The position numbers and the translations under genes were made by a program. A DNA stretch of 64,000 nucleotides from Robinsoniella peoriensis (GTDB taxonomy: Bacteria; Bacillota; Clostridia; Lachnospirales; Lachnospiraceae): the NCBI RefSeq assembly GCF_000797495.1, contig NZ_JTGN01000002.1, forward strand, positions 434,001-498,000, read 5' to 3'. Below the pieces are notes generated by a model that saw nothing but the letters and a program-made list of their open reading frames with translations, searched no databases and was not told where the DNA came from. Each line of letters begins with the position of its first letter. Position 1 is the stretch's first letter. Below are positions 52,478 through 60,537 of the stretch, in pieces.

Positions 52478-54493
52478 ATGAATAAATATATAGAAATGTT
52501 AGAATTTGATAAAATGACAGAGAAACTAAAAGAATATACGGTGACGCAAAAGGCAAGGGAAAAATTTGATGAAATGACACCGATCATGGATGAAGCAGAA
52601 TTGTGGAAGCGGCAGCAGGAAACAACAGAAGCCAGAATGCTTTTAGACCGGGACGGAACGCCTCCGTTATCCAATACGGATCATATGGATATGATTGCAG
52701 AAGGTGCATATAAAGGAGAAATGCTCAGTATAGAAGAATTAGAACAGGTCAGCCGCTTTGCTGTACTGGGGATGCGTTTAACCCGTTATCTTAAAAAGAG
52801 TGACGAAATGGGGCTTAAGATATCAGAATACGGACGCGGCCTGGCAGATCTGGAAATCTTAAAAGAAGAAATTGAACGCTGTATCCGAAGTGGACAGATT
52901 GACGATTATGCATCGAAAGAACTGAGGGAAATCAGAAAAAAGAAAGACCGCATTCTGAACAATATCCGAATGAAACTGGACAATATGCTGAAAAGTAAGA
53001 AAGAGTGCTTTTCCGAAAGCTTCATTTCCAACCGGAACGGACACTATACACTCCCGGTAAAAAAAGAGCATAAATTGAAGATCAGCGGCAGTGTGATTGA
53101 CGTCTCTTCATCAGGAGCAACGTACTTTATAGAGCCATCCAGTGTATCAAAGCTGAAAGCAGAACTGGGTGAATTGGATATCGCGCAGAGCAATGAAGAG
53201 CGCAGGATACTATATACCCTGTCTTCCTGTGTAGGAGAGTATAAGGCAGAGATACTTCTGAATCTGGAATATATAGAAGAACTGGATTATATCTTTGCTA
53301 AAGCAAAATTAAGTGCAGCGATGCAGGGAGTGGAACCAAAGATCAATACCGGCAGAAGAATACGGATCGTTAATGGCAGGCATCCCCTGCTTGGCCGGGA
53401 GTACTGCGTGCCGCTGAACCTGGAACTGGGAGAGTATCATCGGGGAATTATCATTACCGGACCAAATACGGGAGGAAAGACGGTAGCATTAAAAACAGTA
53501 GGCCTGTTCTCGATTATGGCACAATGCGGATTGCATGTTCCCTGTGAGGAGGCAGATTTAGCCATGAATACCCAGGTGTTATGTGATATTGGAGATAACC
53601 AGAGCATTCTGGAAAATCTCTCTACGTTCTCAGCCCATATTAAAAATGTCATCGATATATTAGAACTGGTGGATAAGGAGTCCCTGGTATTAATGGATGA
53701 GGTGGGTTCAGGAACTGATCCTGCAGAAGGAATGGGGATTGCAATTGCCATATTGGAGGAATTGAAAAACAGTAATTGCAGTTTTATCGCTACAACCCAT
53801 TATCCGGAAGTTAAGGAATATGCAGAAAAGACGGAAGGGATACAAAATGCCAGAATGGCATTTGATAAAGAAAGTCTGAAGCCATTATACCGACTGGAGA
53901 TTGGTGAAGCCGGAGAAAGCTGTGCATTCTACATTGCAAAACGACTGGGTATGCCTGCTAAGATGCTGAAAAGAGCATATGAGGCGACTTATAAAGTTGA
54001 TTCTAAGCAGCAGGATAATAATGAAAAAGTAAAACTGCGGAGAGAAAATGGTTTAGATGAGCGGCTATTTGAGAAAGGCCTGGAAGAGATTTCGGAAAAT
54101 ATGCCGGAGAAGATAGAGCATAAAAGATCCGGGCAGATTCTAAAAGCGGCAGGAACCAAAAAAGCGCCAATGGAAAAAGAAGAAAGCAAAACACAAAAAC
54201 GTTCTGAAGGATTTCATATTGGGGACAGCGTTATGGTATATCCACAGAAAAAAATTGGTATCGTATACCAACCAGCGGATGTAAAAGGAGATGTAGGGGT
54301 ACAAATTCAGAAAAAAAAGGTTCTGGTGAATCATAAGCGCCTTCAGATAAAGACAAAAGCAGAGGATATGTATCCGGAAGATTATGATTTTTCTATTATT
54401 TTTGATACTGTGGAGAACCGTAAAGCCCGCCATCTTATGGAAAGAAAATATGTAAAAGGATTAGAGGTTCCGGTTAATCTGAAAGAATCGTAA
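52478..54493 (+). CDS. MutS2-like ATPase without Smr domain
   Basis: The 671-residue protein resembles MutS2 through its core and clamp regions (EKLKEYTVTQKAREKF start, NRNGHYTLPVKKEHK) and MutS ATPase. Walker A is GPNTGGKT (328-335), followed by STFSAHIKNV, LVLMDEVGSGTDP and ATTHYPEVKEYA. After ~570 there is a KOW-like segment (GDSVMVYPQKKIGIVYQPADVKGDVGVQ) and a short tail ending LEVPVNLKES, where full MutS2 has an Smr nuclease domain. It is about 110 residues shorter than usual MutS2. MutS2 proteins act in recombination control and in rescue of collided ribosomes. I start it at 52478 after the leader rather than 52466. Confidence 0.88.
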   Translation: MNKYIEMLEFDKMTEKLKEYTVTQKAREKFDEMTPIMDEAELWKRQQETTEARMLLDRDGTPPLSNTDHMDMIAEGAYKGEMLSIEELEQVSRFAVLGMRLTRYLKKSDEMGLKISEYGRGLADLEILKEEIERCIRSGQIDDYASKELREIRKKKDRILNNIRMKLDNMLKSKKECFSESFISNRNGHYTLPVKKEHKLKISGSVIDVSSSGATYFIEPSSVSKLKAELGELDIAQSNEERRILYTLSSCVGEYKAEILLNLEYIEELDYIFAKAKLSAAMQGVEPKINTGRRIRIVNGRHPLLGREYCVPLNLELGEYHRGIIITGPNTGGKTVALKTVGLFSIMAQCGLHVPCEEADLAMNTQVLCDIGDNQSILENLSTFSAHIKNVIDILELVDKESLVLMDEVGSGTDPAEGMGIAIAILEELKNSNCSFIATTHYPEVKEYAEKTEGIQNARMAFDKESLKPLYRLEIGEAGESCAFYIAKRLGMPAKMLKRAYEATYKVDSKQQDNNEKVKLRRENGLDERLFEKGLEEISENMPEKIEHKRSGQILKAAGTKKAPMEKEESKTQKRSEGFHIGDSVMVYPQKKIGIVYQPADVKGDVGVQIQKKKVLVNHKRLQIKTKAEDMYPEDYDFSIIFDTVENRKARHLMERKYVKGLEVPVNLKES

Positions 54494-54511
54494 AACTTTA
54501 GATATATAAAT

Positions 54512-54542
54512 TTAAAATGGCTCTGACAAATGTCAGAGCCAT
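54512..54542 (-). terminator. Terminator of the small Cys-rich peptide gene
   Basis: The hairpin ATGGCTCTGACA / TGTCAGAGCCAT (54517-54542) is followed on the minus strand by TTTAAATTTATAT. It lies just past the stop codon of the peptide. On the plus strand it is followed by GATATT, so it is oriented for minus-strand transcripts. Confidence 0.65.
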
Positions 54543-54546
54543 GATA

Positions 54547-54606
54547 TTAACATCCGAAACAATTACGGATAAAGGCTAATAAGTCTTCACAGTTTGTAAA
54601 ACACAT
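54547..54606 (-). CDS. Small Cys-rich peptide of 19 residues
   Basis: A 20-codon frame on the minus strand encodes MCFTNCEDLLAFIRNCFGC. AAAGGAGG ends 10 nt before the ATG, a promoter (TTGCGA, 17 nt, TACAAT) lies at 54683-54655, and a hairpin with a T-rich tail follows the stop. All elements of a complete gene are therefore present within 180 bp. Four cysteines form CxxxC near the N-terminus and CxxC at the C-terminus, around an amphipathic EDLLAFIRN helix. I know no assigned function. Metal binding, membrane association or a signalling role are all only possibilities. Confidence 0.65.
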   Translation of the reverse strand: MCFTNCEDLLAFIRNCFGC

Positions 54607-54654
54607 GGGTATTATCCTCCTTTGCCTTTATTTGTATTAGCTAAGTACAATAGA

Positions 54655-54683
54655 ATTGTAACAGTTTTGTAATATAATCGCAA
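54655..54683 (-). promoter_or_regulatory. Promoter of the small Cys-rich peptide gene
   Basis: On the minus strand TTGCGA (54683-54678) is spaced 17 nt from TACAAT (54660-54655), about 50 nt before the start codon. Confidence 0.5.
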
Positions 54684-54749
54684 TAGTTTATAGTTGGGTA
54701 TAGAGGAAATAATTTCAAATCATACATCCCAGGCAGATTGAAAGATTGA

Positions 54750-54778
54750 TTGTATTATATTGTCAGAAATGTTATAAT
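54750..54778 (+). promoter_or_regulatory. Promoter of the DUF2007 gene
   Basis: TTGTAT (54750-54755) is spaced 17 nt from a perfect TATAAT (54773-54778), 61 nt before the start codon. Confidence 0.55.
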
Positions 54779-54839
54779 AATTGTAACAGTTAATAAGGAG
54801 TTAGGAATGGCATTTAGCCTATGAAAGGGAGGTATCTAT

Positions 54840-55160
54840 ATGTTCGGAAAAAAAGATACAGATAATAAACAGGACAGTGATCTGATTTTACTTCGTACGG
54901 CAAGTAACAATTATGAATTGGGGCTTATCGAAGGATTGCTGGAAGATAATCATATCCCGTATTTGGTTCAGGACAGAGGCGTAGGCGGATATCTGAGAAT
55001 CTATGCAGGGTCTTCCATTTATGGAACTGATATTATGGTGGGAAAAACGTATTTTGATCAGGCAAAAGCAATTATGGATGAAGTGGATTGGGATGAAAAC
55101 AGTCAGATGACAGATGAAGAGCTTGGAAAGGCAGCAGAAGAAGCAACTGAGGAGCAGTAG
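54840..55160 (+). CDS. DUF2007 domain protein
   Basis: The 106-residue soluble protein has the DUF2007 pattern: LLRTASNNYELGLIEGLLEDNHIPYLVQDRG followed by GSSIYGTDIMVGKTYFDQAKAIMDE. The fold is a small alpha/beta domain related to signal-transducing PII-like proteins and has no known reaction. AAAGGGAGG precedes the start. The last ~20 residues are acidic. It has its own promoter and faces yczE convergently. Confidence 0.85.
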   Translation: MFGKKDTDNKQDSDLILLRTASNNYELGLIEGLLEDNHIPYLVQDRGVGGYLRIYAGSSIYGTDIMVGKTYFDQAKAIMDEVDWDENSQMTDEELGKAAEEATEEQ

Positions 55161-55239
55161 TCTGCGGGAAGCGGGTATGTCAGAAACCAGCATGTAAGTA
55201 AAGCTTATATCAAAAAGATAAGGAATTACGAATATAAAA

Positions 55240-55286
55240 TAAGCAGAGTAGATAAGAGTGGAAAAGCACCCGGCTACTCTGCTTTT
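55240..55286. terminator. Bidirectional terminator between DUF2007 and yczE-like genes
   Basis: AAGCAGAGTA (55241-55250) pairs with TACTCTGCTT (55275-55284). TTCC follows on the plus strand and ATTTTATATT on the minus strand, and the hairpin lies between convergent genes. Confidence 0.7.
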
Positions 55287-55290
55287 CCTG

Positions 55291-55932
55291 TTAACGGAGC
55301 TTCAGACGTTCTGCGATCCCCAGAGTGTGTCCGTACAGGAAAGGTTCTGAAAATTTTCTGTTAAAATATTGTATCAGCGGTCCCATAAAAAATGCGGTAA
55401 TCAGAGTACCGATACCAATAGGAGCTCCGAAAGCGAATCCGATCAGAACGCAAATCAGATCCGTTGTAATACGGCATATTTTAAAAGGAAACCTGGTCTT
55501 TTCACAAAGAGTCAGGGCAATTGAGTCATATGTAGATACTCCCATATCAGCGGTAAAATAGAGAGAAGAAGCAAAGCACATGATCAGAATTCCTCCTGCC
55601 AGAAAAATACCCCGTGCAGGAATTCCAGGATTTTGAAATATTTGCTGCAGCAGATTTGAGAAAAAGTCAACAACAATGCCCATTCCAAACATGGTAAATA
55701 TGGTTGCAAATCCAAATAAATGCCTGTTTAGAAACCAGATAATCGTAAATAACACGATGCTGATAATTGGAAAGATAACACCGTAACTGGAATGAAATAA
55801 GTTTGCCAAACCATTGCAGAATACGGTAAAGGGATCAGTCCCCCAGACAGCCATTTTAAATAGTCCAATGCTGAAGCCAACCAGAAATACTCCAACGATT
55901 GTCATACCGATTCTTTTCTTTTTATTTTTCAT
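55291..55932 (-). CDS. YczE/YyaS/YitT-family membrane protein
   Basis: The 213-residue protein has five to six membrane helices and the family motifs GLFKMAVWGTDPFTVFCNG and ADMGVSTYDSIALTLCE. Function is unassigned; B. subtilis YczE influences surfactin production. I start it at ATG 55932 (MKNKKKRIGM), because the apparent in-frame extension to 56019 is the fifth copy of the two-hairpin leader, not protein. GCAAGGG precedes this ATG. Confidence 0.82.
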   Translation of the reverse strand: MKNKKKRIGMTIVGVFLVGFSIGLFKMAVWGTDPFTVFCNGLANLFHSSYGVIFPIISIVLFTIIWFLNRHLFGFATIFTMFGMGIVVDFFSNLLQQIFQNPGIPARGIFLAGGILIMCFASSLYFTADMGVSTYDSIALTLCEKTRFPFKICRITTDLICVLIGFAFGAPIGIGTLITAFFMGPLIQYFNRKFSEPFLYGHTLGIAERLKLR

Positions 55933-56038
55933 AATTATACCCTTGCATATTGCATGCATGACTGCAATACTGCCACAATAAAACAGGTCGAAAGAATCAC
56001 CCAGTGGCTTCCTTTCCATATATAAATTTCCTTCAACC
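55933..56038 (-). promoter_or_regulatory. Two-hairpin leader element, copy E (upstream of the yczE-like gene)
   Basis: On the minus strand hairpin 1 pairs GGTTGAAGG (56038-56030) with a downstream CTTTCGACC using two G-U wobbles. Hairpin 2 pairs TATTGCA (55969-55963) with TGCAATA (55954-55948). A long block, GAAAGGAAGCCACT then GATTCTTTC, is shared almost exactly with copy D at 52393-52419. It ends at the ribosome site of the gene. Confidence 0.65.
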
Positions 56039-56082
56039 TTTTCTTCTCCTTCTACAGGCAGTTATGTTTTCTGCCACAGTTT

Positions 56083-56110
56083 ATTATAATTAAAAATGAA
56101 AGATTTGCAA
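56083..56110 (-). promoter_or_regulatory. Promoter of the yczE-like gene
   Basis: On the minus strand TTGCAA (56110-56105) is spaced 16 nt from TATAAT (56088-56083). A transcript from here would carry the whole two-hairpin leader as its first ~145 nt. Confidence 0.6.
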
Positions 56111-56413
56111 TGACAAAAAGTGATGATAACCTGTTTAAATGTTAGGATACTTCAAATTTCACCATCCAGGCACAGGATTCTTGAAGCTCATCACAGATAA
56201 AAAGAATTGTGTAATATTTATTTGCAATGTAGGAGGATACGTTATAGAATGAATTATAGCAGTACATGATTGGTAAGATAGGGCATAGATAAGAAGCTGA
56301 TTGATGTTGTCGGATCAGGTTTAGTTAGTGAAGCAGAAAATATGGAGCGTTGGTTGTGTTAGGCTGATTTATGGATTAGTTTCAGGTGAATAGATGAAGG
56401 AGGATAATATACG
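56111..56413. other. Intergenic region between yczE-like and flavodoxin genes
   Basis: About 300 bp hold no ORF with a ribosome site. GAAGGAGG at 56395-56402 serves the flavodoxin gene. No clear promoter or RNA fold was seen. Confidence 0.5.
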
Positions 56414-56899
56414 ATGAAAATGTCGGTTGTTTATTACAGTAAATCGGGCAGGACGAAGGAAATGGCGGAGATGATTGCAAAAGGCATGAGAAGAGTATCA
56501 CAGGTAGAAACAGGAGTATTTGATATTGACCATGTTGATATGAAGTTTGTCCGGGAAAGCAGGGCTGTTGTTGTGGGGACACCTACTTATCATGCAAATC
56601 CCTGCTGGCAGATCAAAAAGTGGCTGGATGAAACAAGCAATACCTACCTCAAAGGGAAAATCGGTGCAGCATTTGCAACTGCTGACTATCCACAGGGAGG
56701 TGCAGATATTGCTATTTCCACGATATTGATGCATCTCATGGTAGACGGTATGCTGTTATATTCCGGCGGTTCCTCCCAGGGACAGCCTTTTATACATTTA
56801 GGGGCAGTGGCATTAAAAGAGAATTTTGAAGAAAGCAAGGCAGTTTTCGAAGTGTTTGGAACCAGAATAGCAGAAAAAACGAAAGAATTGTTTGAATGA
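56414..56899 (+). CDS. Flavodoxin / NADPH-dependent FMN reductase-like protein
   Basis: The 161-residue protein is a flavodoxin-fold FMN protein. The phosphate-binding loop is VVYYSKSGRTKEMAEMIAKG at the N-terminus, and VVVGTPTYHANPCWQIKKWLDE and TADYPQGGADIA form the isoalloxazine loops. This matches NAD(P)H:quinone oxidoreductase (WrbA/NQO)-like or flavodoxin proteins rather than a long-chain flavodoxin. AAGGAGG precedes the start. The Nudix gene follows by 30 nt and is probably co-transcribed. Confidence 0.87.
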   Translation: MKMSVVYYSKSGRTKEMAEMIAKGMRRVSQVETGVFDIDHVDMKFVRESRAVVVGTPTYHANPCWQIKKWLDETSNTYLKGKIGAAFATADYPQGGADIAISTILMHLMVDGMLLYSGGSSQGQPFIHLGAVALKENFEESKAVFEVFGTRIAEKTKELFE

Positions 56900-56929
56900 C
56901 AGGTATTTACGTAACCGGAGGATGGAAAT

Positions 56930-57571
56930 ATGGGACAGAAGGATGACAGAATCAGCTCAGATACCACATGGCTGGATATTGCAGTGGAACTTCAATTTAT
57001 AGCACAGGCAGGATTGACCTATTCAAAGGATCACTTTGACTTGGAACGGTTTGAAAGAATCCGTGAAATTGCAGCCGAAATGGTCAGCCAAAAAAGCGGA
57101 TTATCTATGGAAAAAGTAAAAGATTTATTCTGTAATGAGACCGGATTTCAGACACCAAAGCTGGATACCAGGGCGGCGATATTCAAGGATGGGAAAATAC
57201 TTCTGGTGAAAGAGAAGAATGGAACCTGGTCACTGCCCGGCGGCTGGGTTGACGTAAACCAGTCGGTAAAATCTAATACTATAAAAGAAGTAAAAGAAGA
57301 GGCAGGTCTGGATGTTGTGGCGGTGAAACTGATTGCAGTCCAGGACAGAAACCTGCATAATCTACCGGTGTACGCATATGGAATCTGTAAGATCTTTATG
57401 TTATGCGAGGCTGTAGGCGGTACTTTTCAGGAAAATATAGAAACCATCGGAAGCGGATACTTTGGACTGGATGATCTGCCGAAACTTGCGGAAGAGAAAA
57501 ATAACAGGGAGCAGGTGGAAATGTGTTTTCGGGCGTTTGCCGATGAGGCGTGGGAAGTGCCGGTTGATTAA
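56930..57571 (+). CDS. Nudix hydrolase (ADP-ribose pyrophosphatase-like)
   Basis: The 213-residue protein has an N-terminal helical domain (residues ~1-65, LDIAVELQFIAQAGLTYSKDHFDLER) found in NUDIX_N_2-type proteins, followed by a Nudix domain. The Nudix box is SLPGGWVDVNQSVKSNTIKEVKEEAG, written here in two parts of the family pattern. Gln replaces the first box Glu and Lys the Arg, but the key EVKEEAG metal ligands are kept. Likely substrates are nucleotide-diphosphate derivatives. GGAGG precedes the start. Confidence 0.87.
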   Translation: MGQKDDRISSDTTWLDIAVELQFIAQAGLTYSKDHFDLERFERIREIAAEMVSQKSGLSMEKVKDLFCNETGFQTPKLDTRAAIFKDGKILLVKEKNGTWSLPGGWVDVNQSVKSNTIKEVKEEAGLDVVAVKLIAVQDRNLHNLPVYAYGICKIFMLCEAVGGTFQENIETIGSGYFGLDDLPKLAEEKNNREQVEMCFRAFADEAWEVPVD

Positions 57572-57603
57572 AGATGAAACTAAAGAGCCATATGCAAAGC
57601 ATG

Positions 57604-57670
57604 AGAGCCGATAATTTGTGAGGATATTGATATCATATTTCCCGCATACTATCGGCTCTTGCTTTATCTA
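57604..57670 (+). terminator. Terminator after the Nudix gene
   Basis: AGAGCCGATA (57604-57613) pairs with TATCGGCTCT (57650-57659), followed by TGCTTT. Confidence 0.6.
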
Positions 57671-57819
57671 AAATTAAGACGTTGCTTTAATTATGCATAC
57701 AGTGTACAGGAGATCCTAATTTAAGAATACAGCGATATAATTTTATACAAGCAGTGAATGCTTTGTTAATGCGGATATTCAGTTTCTGGTTACTATTCTA
57801 AATAAAAATTTAAAACAAC

Positions 57820-57852
57820 AACTTGTAGGTATGAGCATACAAGTTATATAAT
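57820..57852 (+). promoter_or_regulatory. Promoter and operator of the ara operon
   Basis: AACTTGTA (57820-57827) and TACAAGTT (57838-57845) form an inverted repeat like AraR operators (ATTTGTAC-type half-sites). It covers the -35 (TTGTAG, 57823-57828) and spacer of a promoter whose TATAAT is at 57847-57852. AraR bound here would block its own operon until arabinose is present. Confidence 0.75.
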
Positions 57853-57870
57853 AAAAACAAGGAGGTGCCT

Positions 57871-58968
57871 ATGACAGGTGAGAATGGAAAAACAAAATAT
57901 TTTTCGTTAATGGAGCAGCTGAAAAATGATATTTTATCCGGCAGGATTAAACCCGGAGAGAAGCTGATGTCAGAAAATGAACTGTCAGAAACCTTTCAAG
58001 TCAGCAGGCATACAGTGCGTAAGGCACTTTCCATTTTAACGAATGAAGGGTATGTGACAGCGCAGCATGGACGTGGTACTTTTTGCTCGGAACGTATGGG
58101 ACATCAGAAAAAGTCCAGGAATATTGCGGTAATTACTACTTATATTTCGGATTACATATTCCCAAGGTTGATCCAGGGTATAGACAAGGTGCTGACGGCA
58201 AACGGCTACAGCATTATGCTGAAGAATACAGGAAACAGTCGTGGAAATGAGGCAAAAGTACTGGAGGATATTCTGACAAAGGATATTGACGGATTGATTA
58301 TTGAGCCCAGTAAAAGCCAGATTCTGTGCAGGCATATGAACTTGTATGGAATGCTGGATGAGTATGAAATACCGTATGTATTTATCCAGGGGCTGTATCC
58401 TCAGATGGAAGATAAGCCTCATATACTGATGGATGACTGTATGGGAGGGTATTTACTGACAAAGTATCTGCTGGATACGGGACACGTACATATTGCAGGT
58501 GTATTTAAGGCAGATGACAGTCAGGGAAAAGAACGCCACAAGGGCTATGTGAAAGCACTGAACGAGGCGGGAATACCCTATGACCCGGATATGGTGATCT
58601 GGTTTCATACGGAAGACAGGAAAAGCAAGCCGGTACTGATGGTGGAACGCATGGTCACGCAAAAGATTCCCCTGGATGCGGTGGTTTCTTACAATGATCA
58701 GATTGCCCTGGAAGTTATTAAGACACTGCGAAAAAGGAACGTACAAGTTCCCCGGGATGTATCCGTAACGGGATATGATAATTCTATTATATCCGAAAAT
58801 GGGCTGGTTCCCCTTACGACTATTGCCCATCCACAGGAAAAATTAGGAGAGATGGCTGCAGAACTGCTGTTAGAGCAGATACGTAAGGTTCCCCCGGAAG
58901 AAAGCAGGGTGGAACGGCTGATTAAGCCCGAGTTAATTATAAGAGAATCTACAAAACAAAAAATATAA
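57871..58968 (+). CDS. araR: Arabinose operon repressor (GntR-LacI type)
   Basis: The 365-residue protein has a GntR winged helix at residues ~8-75 (KPGEKLMSENELSETFQVSRHTVRKALSILTNEGYV region) and a LacI/periplasmic-binding-like sugar domain (KDIDGLIIEPSKSQ, SVTGYDNSII). This AraR architecture is known from Bacillus. The ATG at 57871 is preceded by AAGGAGG. It is the first gene of the ara operon, behind the inverted repeat, and so probably autoregulated. No arabinose transporter gene is included. Confidence 0.93.
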   Translation: MTGENGKTKYFSLMEQLKNDILSGRIKPGEKLMSENELSETFQVSRHTVRKALSILTNEGYVTAQHGRGTFCSERMGHQKKSRNIAVITTYISDYIFPRLIQGIDKVLTANGYSIMLKNTGNSRGNEAKVLEDILTKDIDGLIIEPSKSQILCRHMNLYGMLDEYEIPYVFIQGLYPQMEDKPHILMDDCMGGYLLTKYLLDTGHVHIAGVFKADDSQGKERHKGYVKALNEAGIPYDPDMVIWFHTEDRKSKPVLMVERMVTQKIPLDAVVSYNDQIALEVIKTLRKRNVQVPRDVSVTGYDNSIISENGLVPLTTIAHPQEKLGEMAAELLLEQIRKVPPEESRVERLIKPELIIRESTKQKI

Positions 58969-58990
58969 ATTATTAAGGAGGATTATTAAA

Positions 58991-60487
58991 ATGAAAGCAG
59001 CAAAAAATTACAAGTTTTGGTTTGCCACAGGATCACAGGATTTATATGGTGATGAATGTTTGAGAAAGGTAGCGGAGCACTCTAAAATTATTGTAGAGAG
59101 ATTGAATGCATCTGGTTTACTTCCTTTTGAAGTGGTATGGAAACCAACTTTGATTACAAATGAATTAATCCGTAAAACATTCAATGAAGCAAATGCGGAT
59201 GAAGAGTGTGCAGGTGTGATTACCTGGATGCATACGTTTTCCCCGGCAAAATCCTGGATTTTAGGACTGCAGGAATACAGAAAACCACTGCTTCATTTAC
59301 ATACACAGTTTAACCAGGAAATTCCTTATGATACCATTGATATGGATTTTATGAATGAAAACCAGTCTGCTCATGGAGACCGTGAATACGGACATATCGT
59401 AACCCGCATGGGGATCGAGAGAAAAGTAGTAGTAGGATATTGGGATGACGAAGCAGTGCAGAAACGTATTGCACAGTGGATGAGAACGGCTGTGGGTATT
59501 ATGGAAAGCAGTCATATCCGTGTATGCCGTGTGGCTGACAATATGAGAAATGTTGCGGTTACCGAAGGTGATAAGGTGGAAGCACAGATTAAGTTTGGCT
59601 GGGAGATTGATGCTTATCCGGTAAATGAAATCGCAGAATATGTCCAGAATGTAACAGCAGGTGACATTGACGTATTAGTGGAAGAGTATTATGATAAATA
59701 TGAGATGATTTTAGAGGGCAGGGACCCCTTGGATTTCCGCAGACACATGGCGGTACAGGCCGGTATTGAAATTGGTTTTGAGCGTTTCCTGGAAGAGAAA
59801 AATTATCAGGCAATCGTAACACATTTTGGTGATCTAGGTTCTTTACAACAGCTTCCTGGACTTGCTATACAGCGGCTGATGGAAAAAGGCTATGGATTCG
59901 GCGGCGAAGGTGACTGGAAAACAGCAGCGATGGTACGTCTGATGAAGATTATGGCTGACGGCGTGAAAGATGCAAAGGGTACTTCTTTCTTAGAGGATTA
60001 TACTTATAACCTGGTACCGGGCAAAGAAGGAATTTTACAGGCTCATATGCTGGAAGTTTGCCCGACGATCGCAGAAGGCCCGATTGGCATTAAAGTAAAT
60101 CCGTTGTCAATGGGTGACAGAGAAGATCCGGCACGTCTTGTATTTACATCCAAAGAAGGAGCAGGAGTAGCTACTTCACTGGTTGATCTGGGGAACCGTT
60201 TCCGTCTGATTATCAACAATGTGAACTGTAAGAAAGTGGAAAAACCGATGCCTAAATTACCGGTAGCAACTGCATTCTGGACACCGGAACCAAATCTTGC
60301 AACAGGAGCTGAAGCATGGATTTATGCAGGAGGAGCACATCATACCGCATTTTCTTATGACCTGACAGCAGAGCAGATGGGTGACTGGGCAGCAGCGATG
60401 GGCATTGAAGCAGTTTATATTGATAAGGATACGAATATCCGTTCATTTAGAAGTGATTTACGTTTAGGAGAGGTTTACTACAGATAG
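58991..60487 (+). CDS. araA: L-arabinose isomerase
   Basis: The 498-residue protein is a full-length L-arabinose isomerase that converts L-arabinose to L-ribulose. It begins [14 protein letters not shown], contains [16 protein letters not shown] and [13 protein letters not shown], and [17 protein letters not shown] with a metal-binding Glu. The C-terminal [14 protein letters not shown] region supplies a conserved His. AAGGAGG precedes the start, 22 nt after araR. It acts first in cytoplasmic arabinose catabolism. Confidence 0.97.
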   Translation: MKAAKNYKFWFATGSQDLYGDECLRKVAEHSKIIVERLNASGLLPFEVVWKPTLITNELIRKTFNEANADEECAGVITWMHTFSPAKSWILGLQEYRKPLLHLHTQFNQEIPYDTIDMDFMNENQSAHGDREYGHIVTRMGIERKVVVGYWDDEAVQKRIAQWMRTAVGIMESSHIRVCRVADNMRNVAVTEGDKVEAQIKFGWEIDAYPVNEIAEYVQNVTAGDIDVLVEEYYDKYEMILEGRDPLDFRRHMAVQAGIEIGFERFLEEKNYQAIVTHFGDLGSLQQLPGLAIQRLMEKGYGFGGEGDWKTAAMVRLMKIMADGVKDAKGTSFLEDYTYNLVPGKEGILQAHMLEVCPTIAEGPIGIKVNPLSMGDREDPARLVFTSKEGAGVATSLVDLGNRFRLIINNVNCKKVEKPMPKLPVATAFWTPEPNLATGAEAWIYAGGAHHTAFSYDLTAEQMGDWAAAMGIEAVYIDKDTNIRSFRSDLRLGEVYYR

Positions 60488-60537
60488 AAATATGCGATGT
60501 GTACAAAATTTATAAAAATAAAGGAGAAATGTGGATA

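Noticed and set aside
56930..57571. Nudix gene as inactive because the first box Glu is Gln
   Set aside because: The EVKEEAG metal-binding core is intact, and this family often varies at the first position, so activity cannot be excluded.
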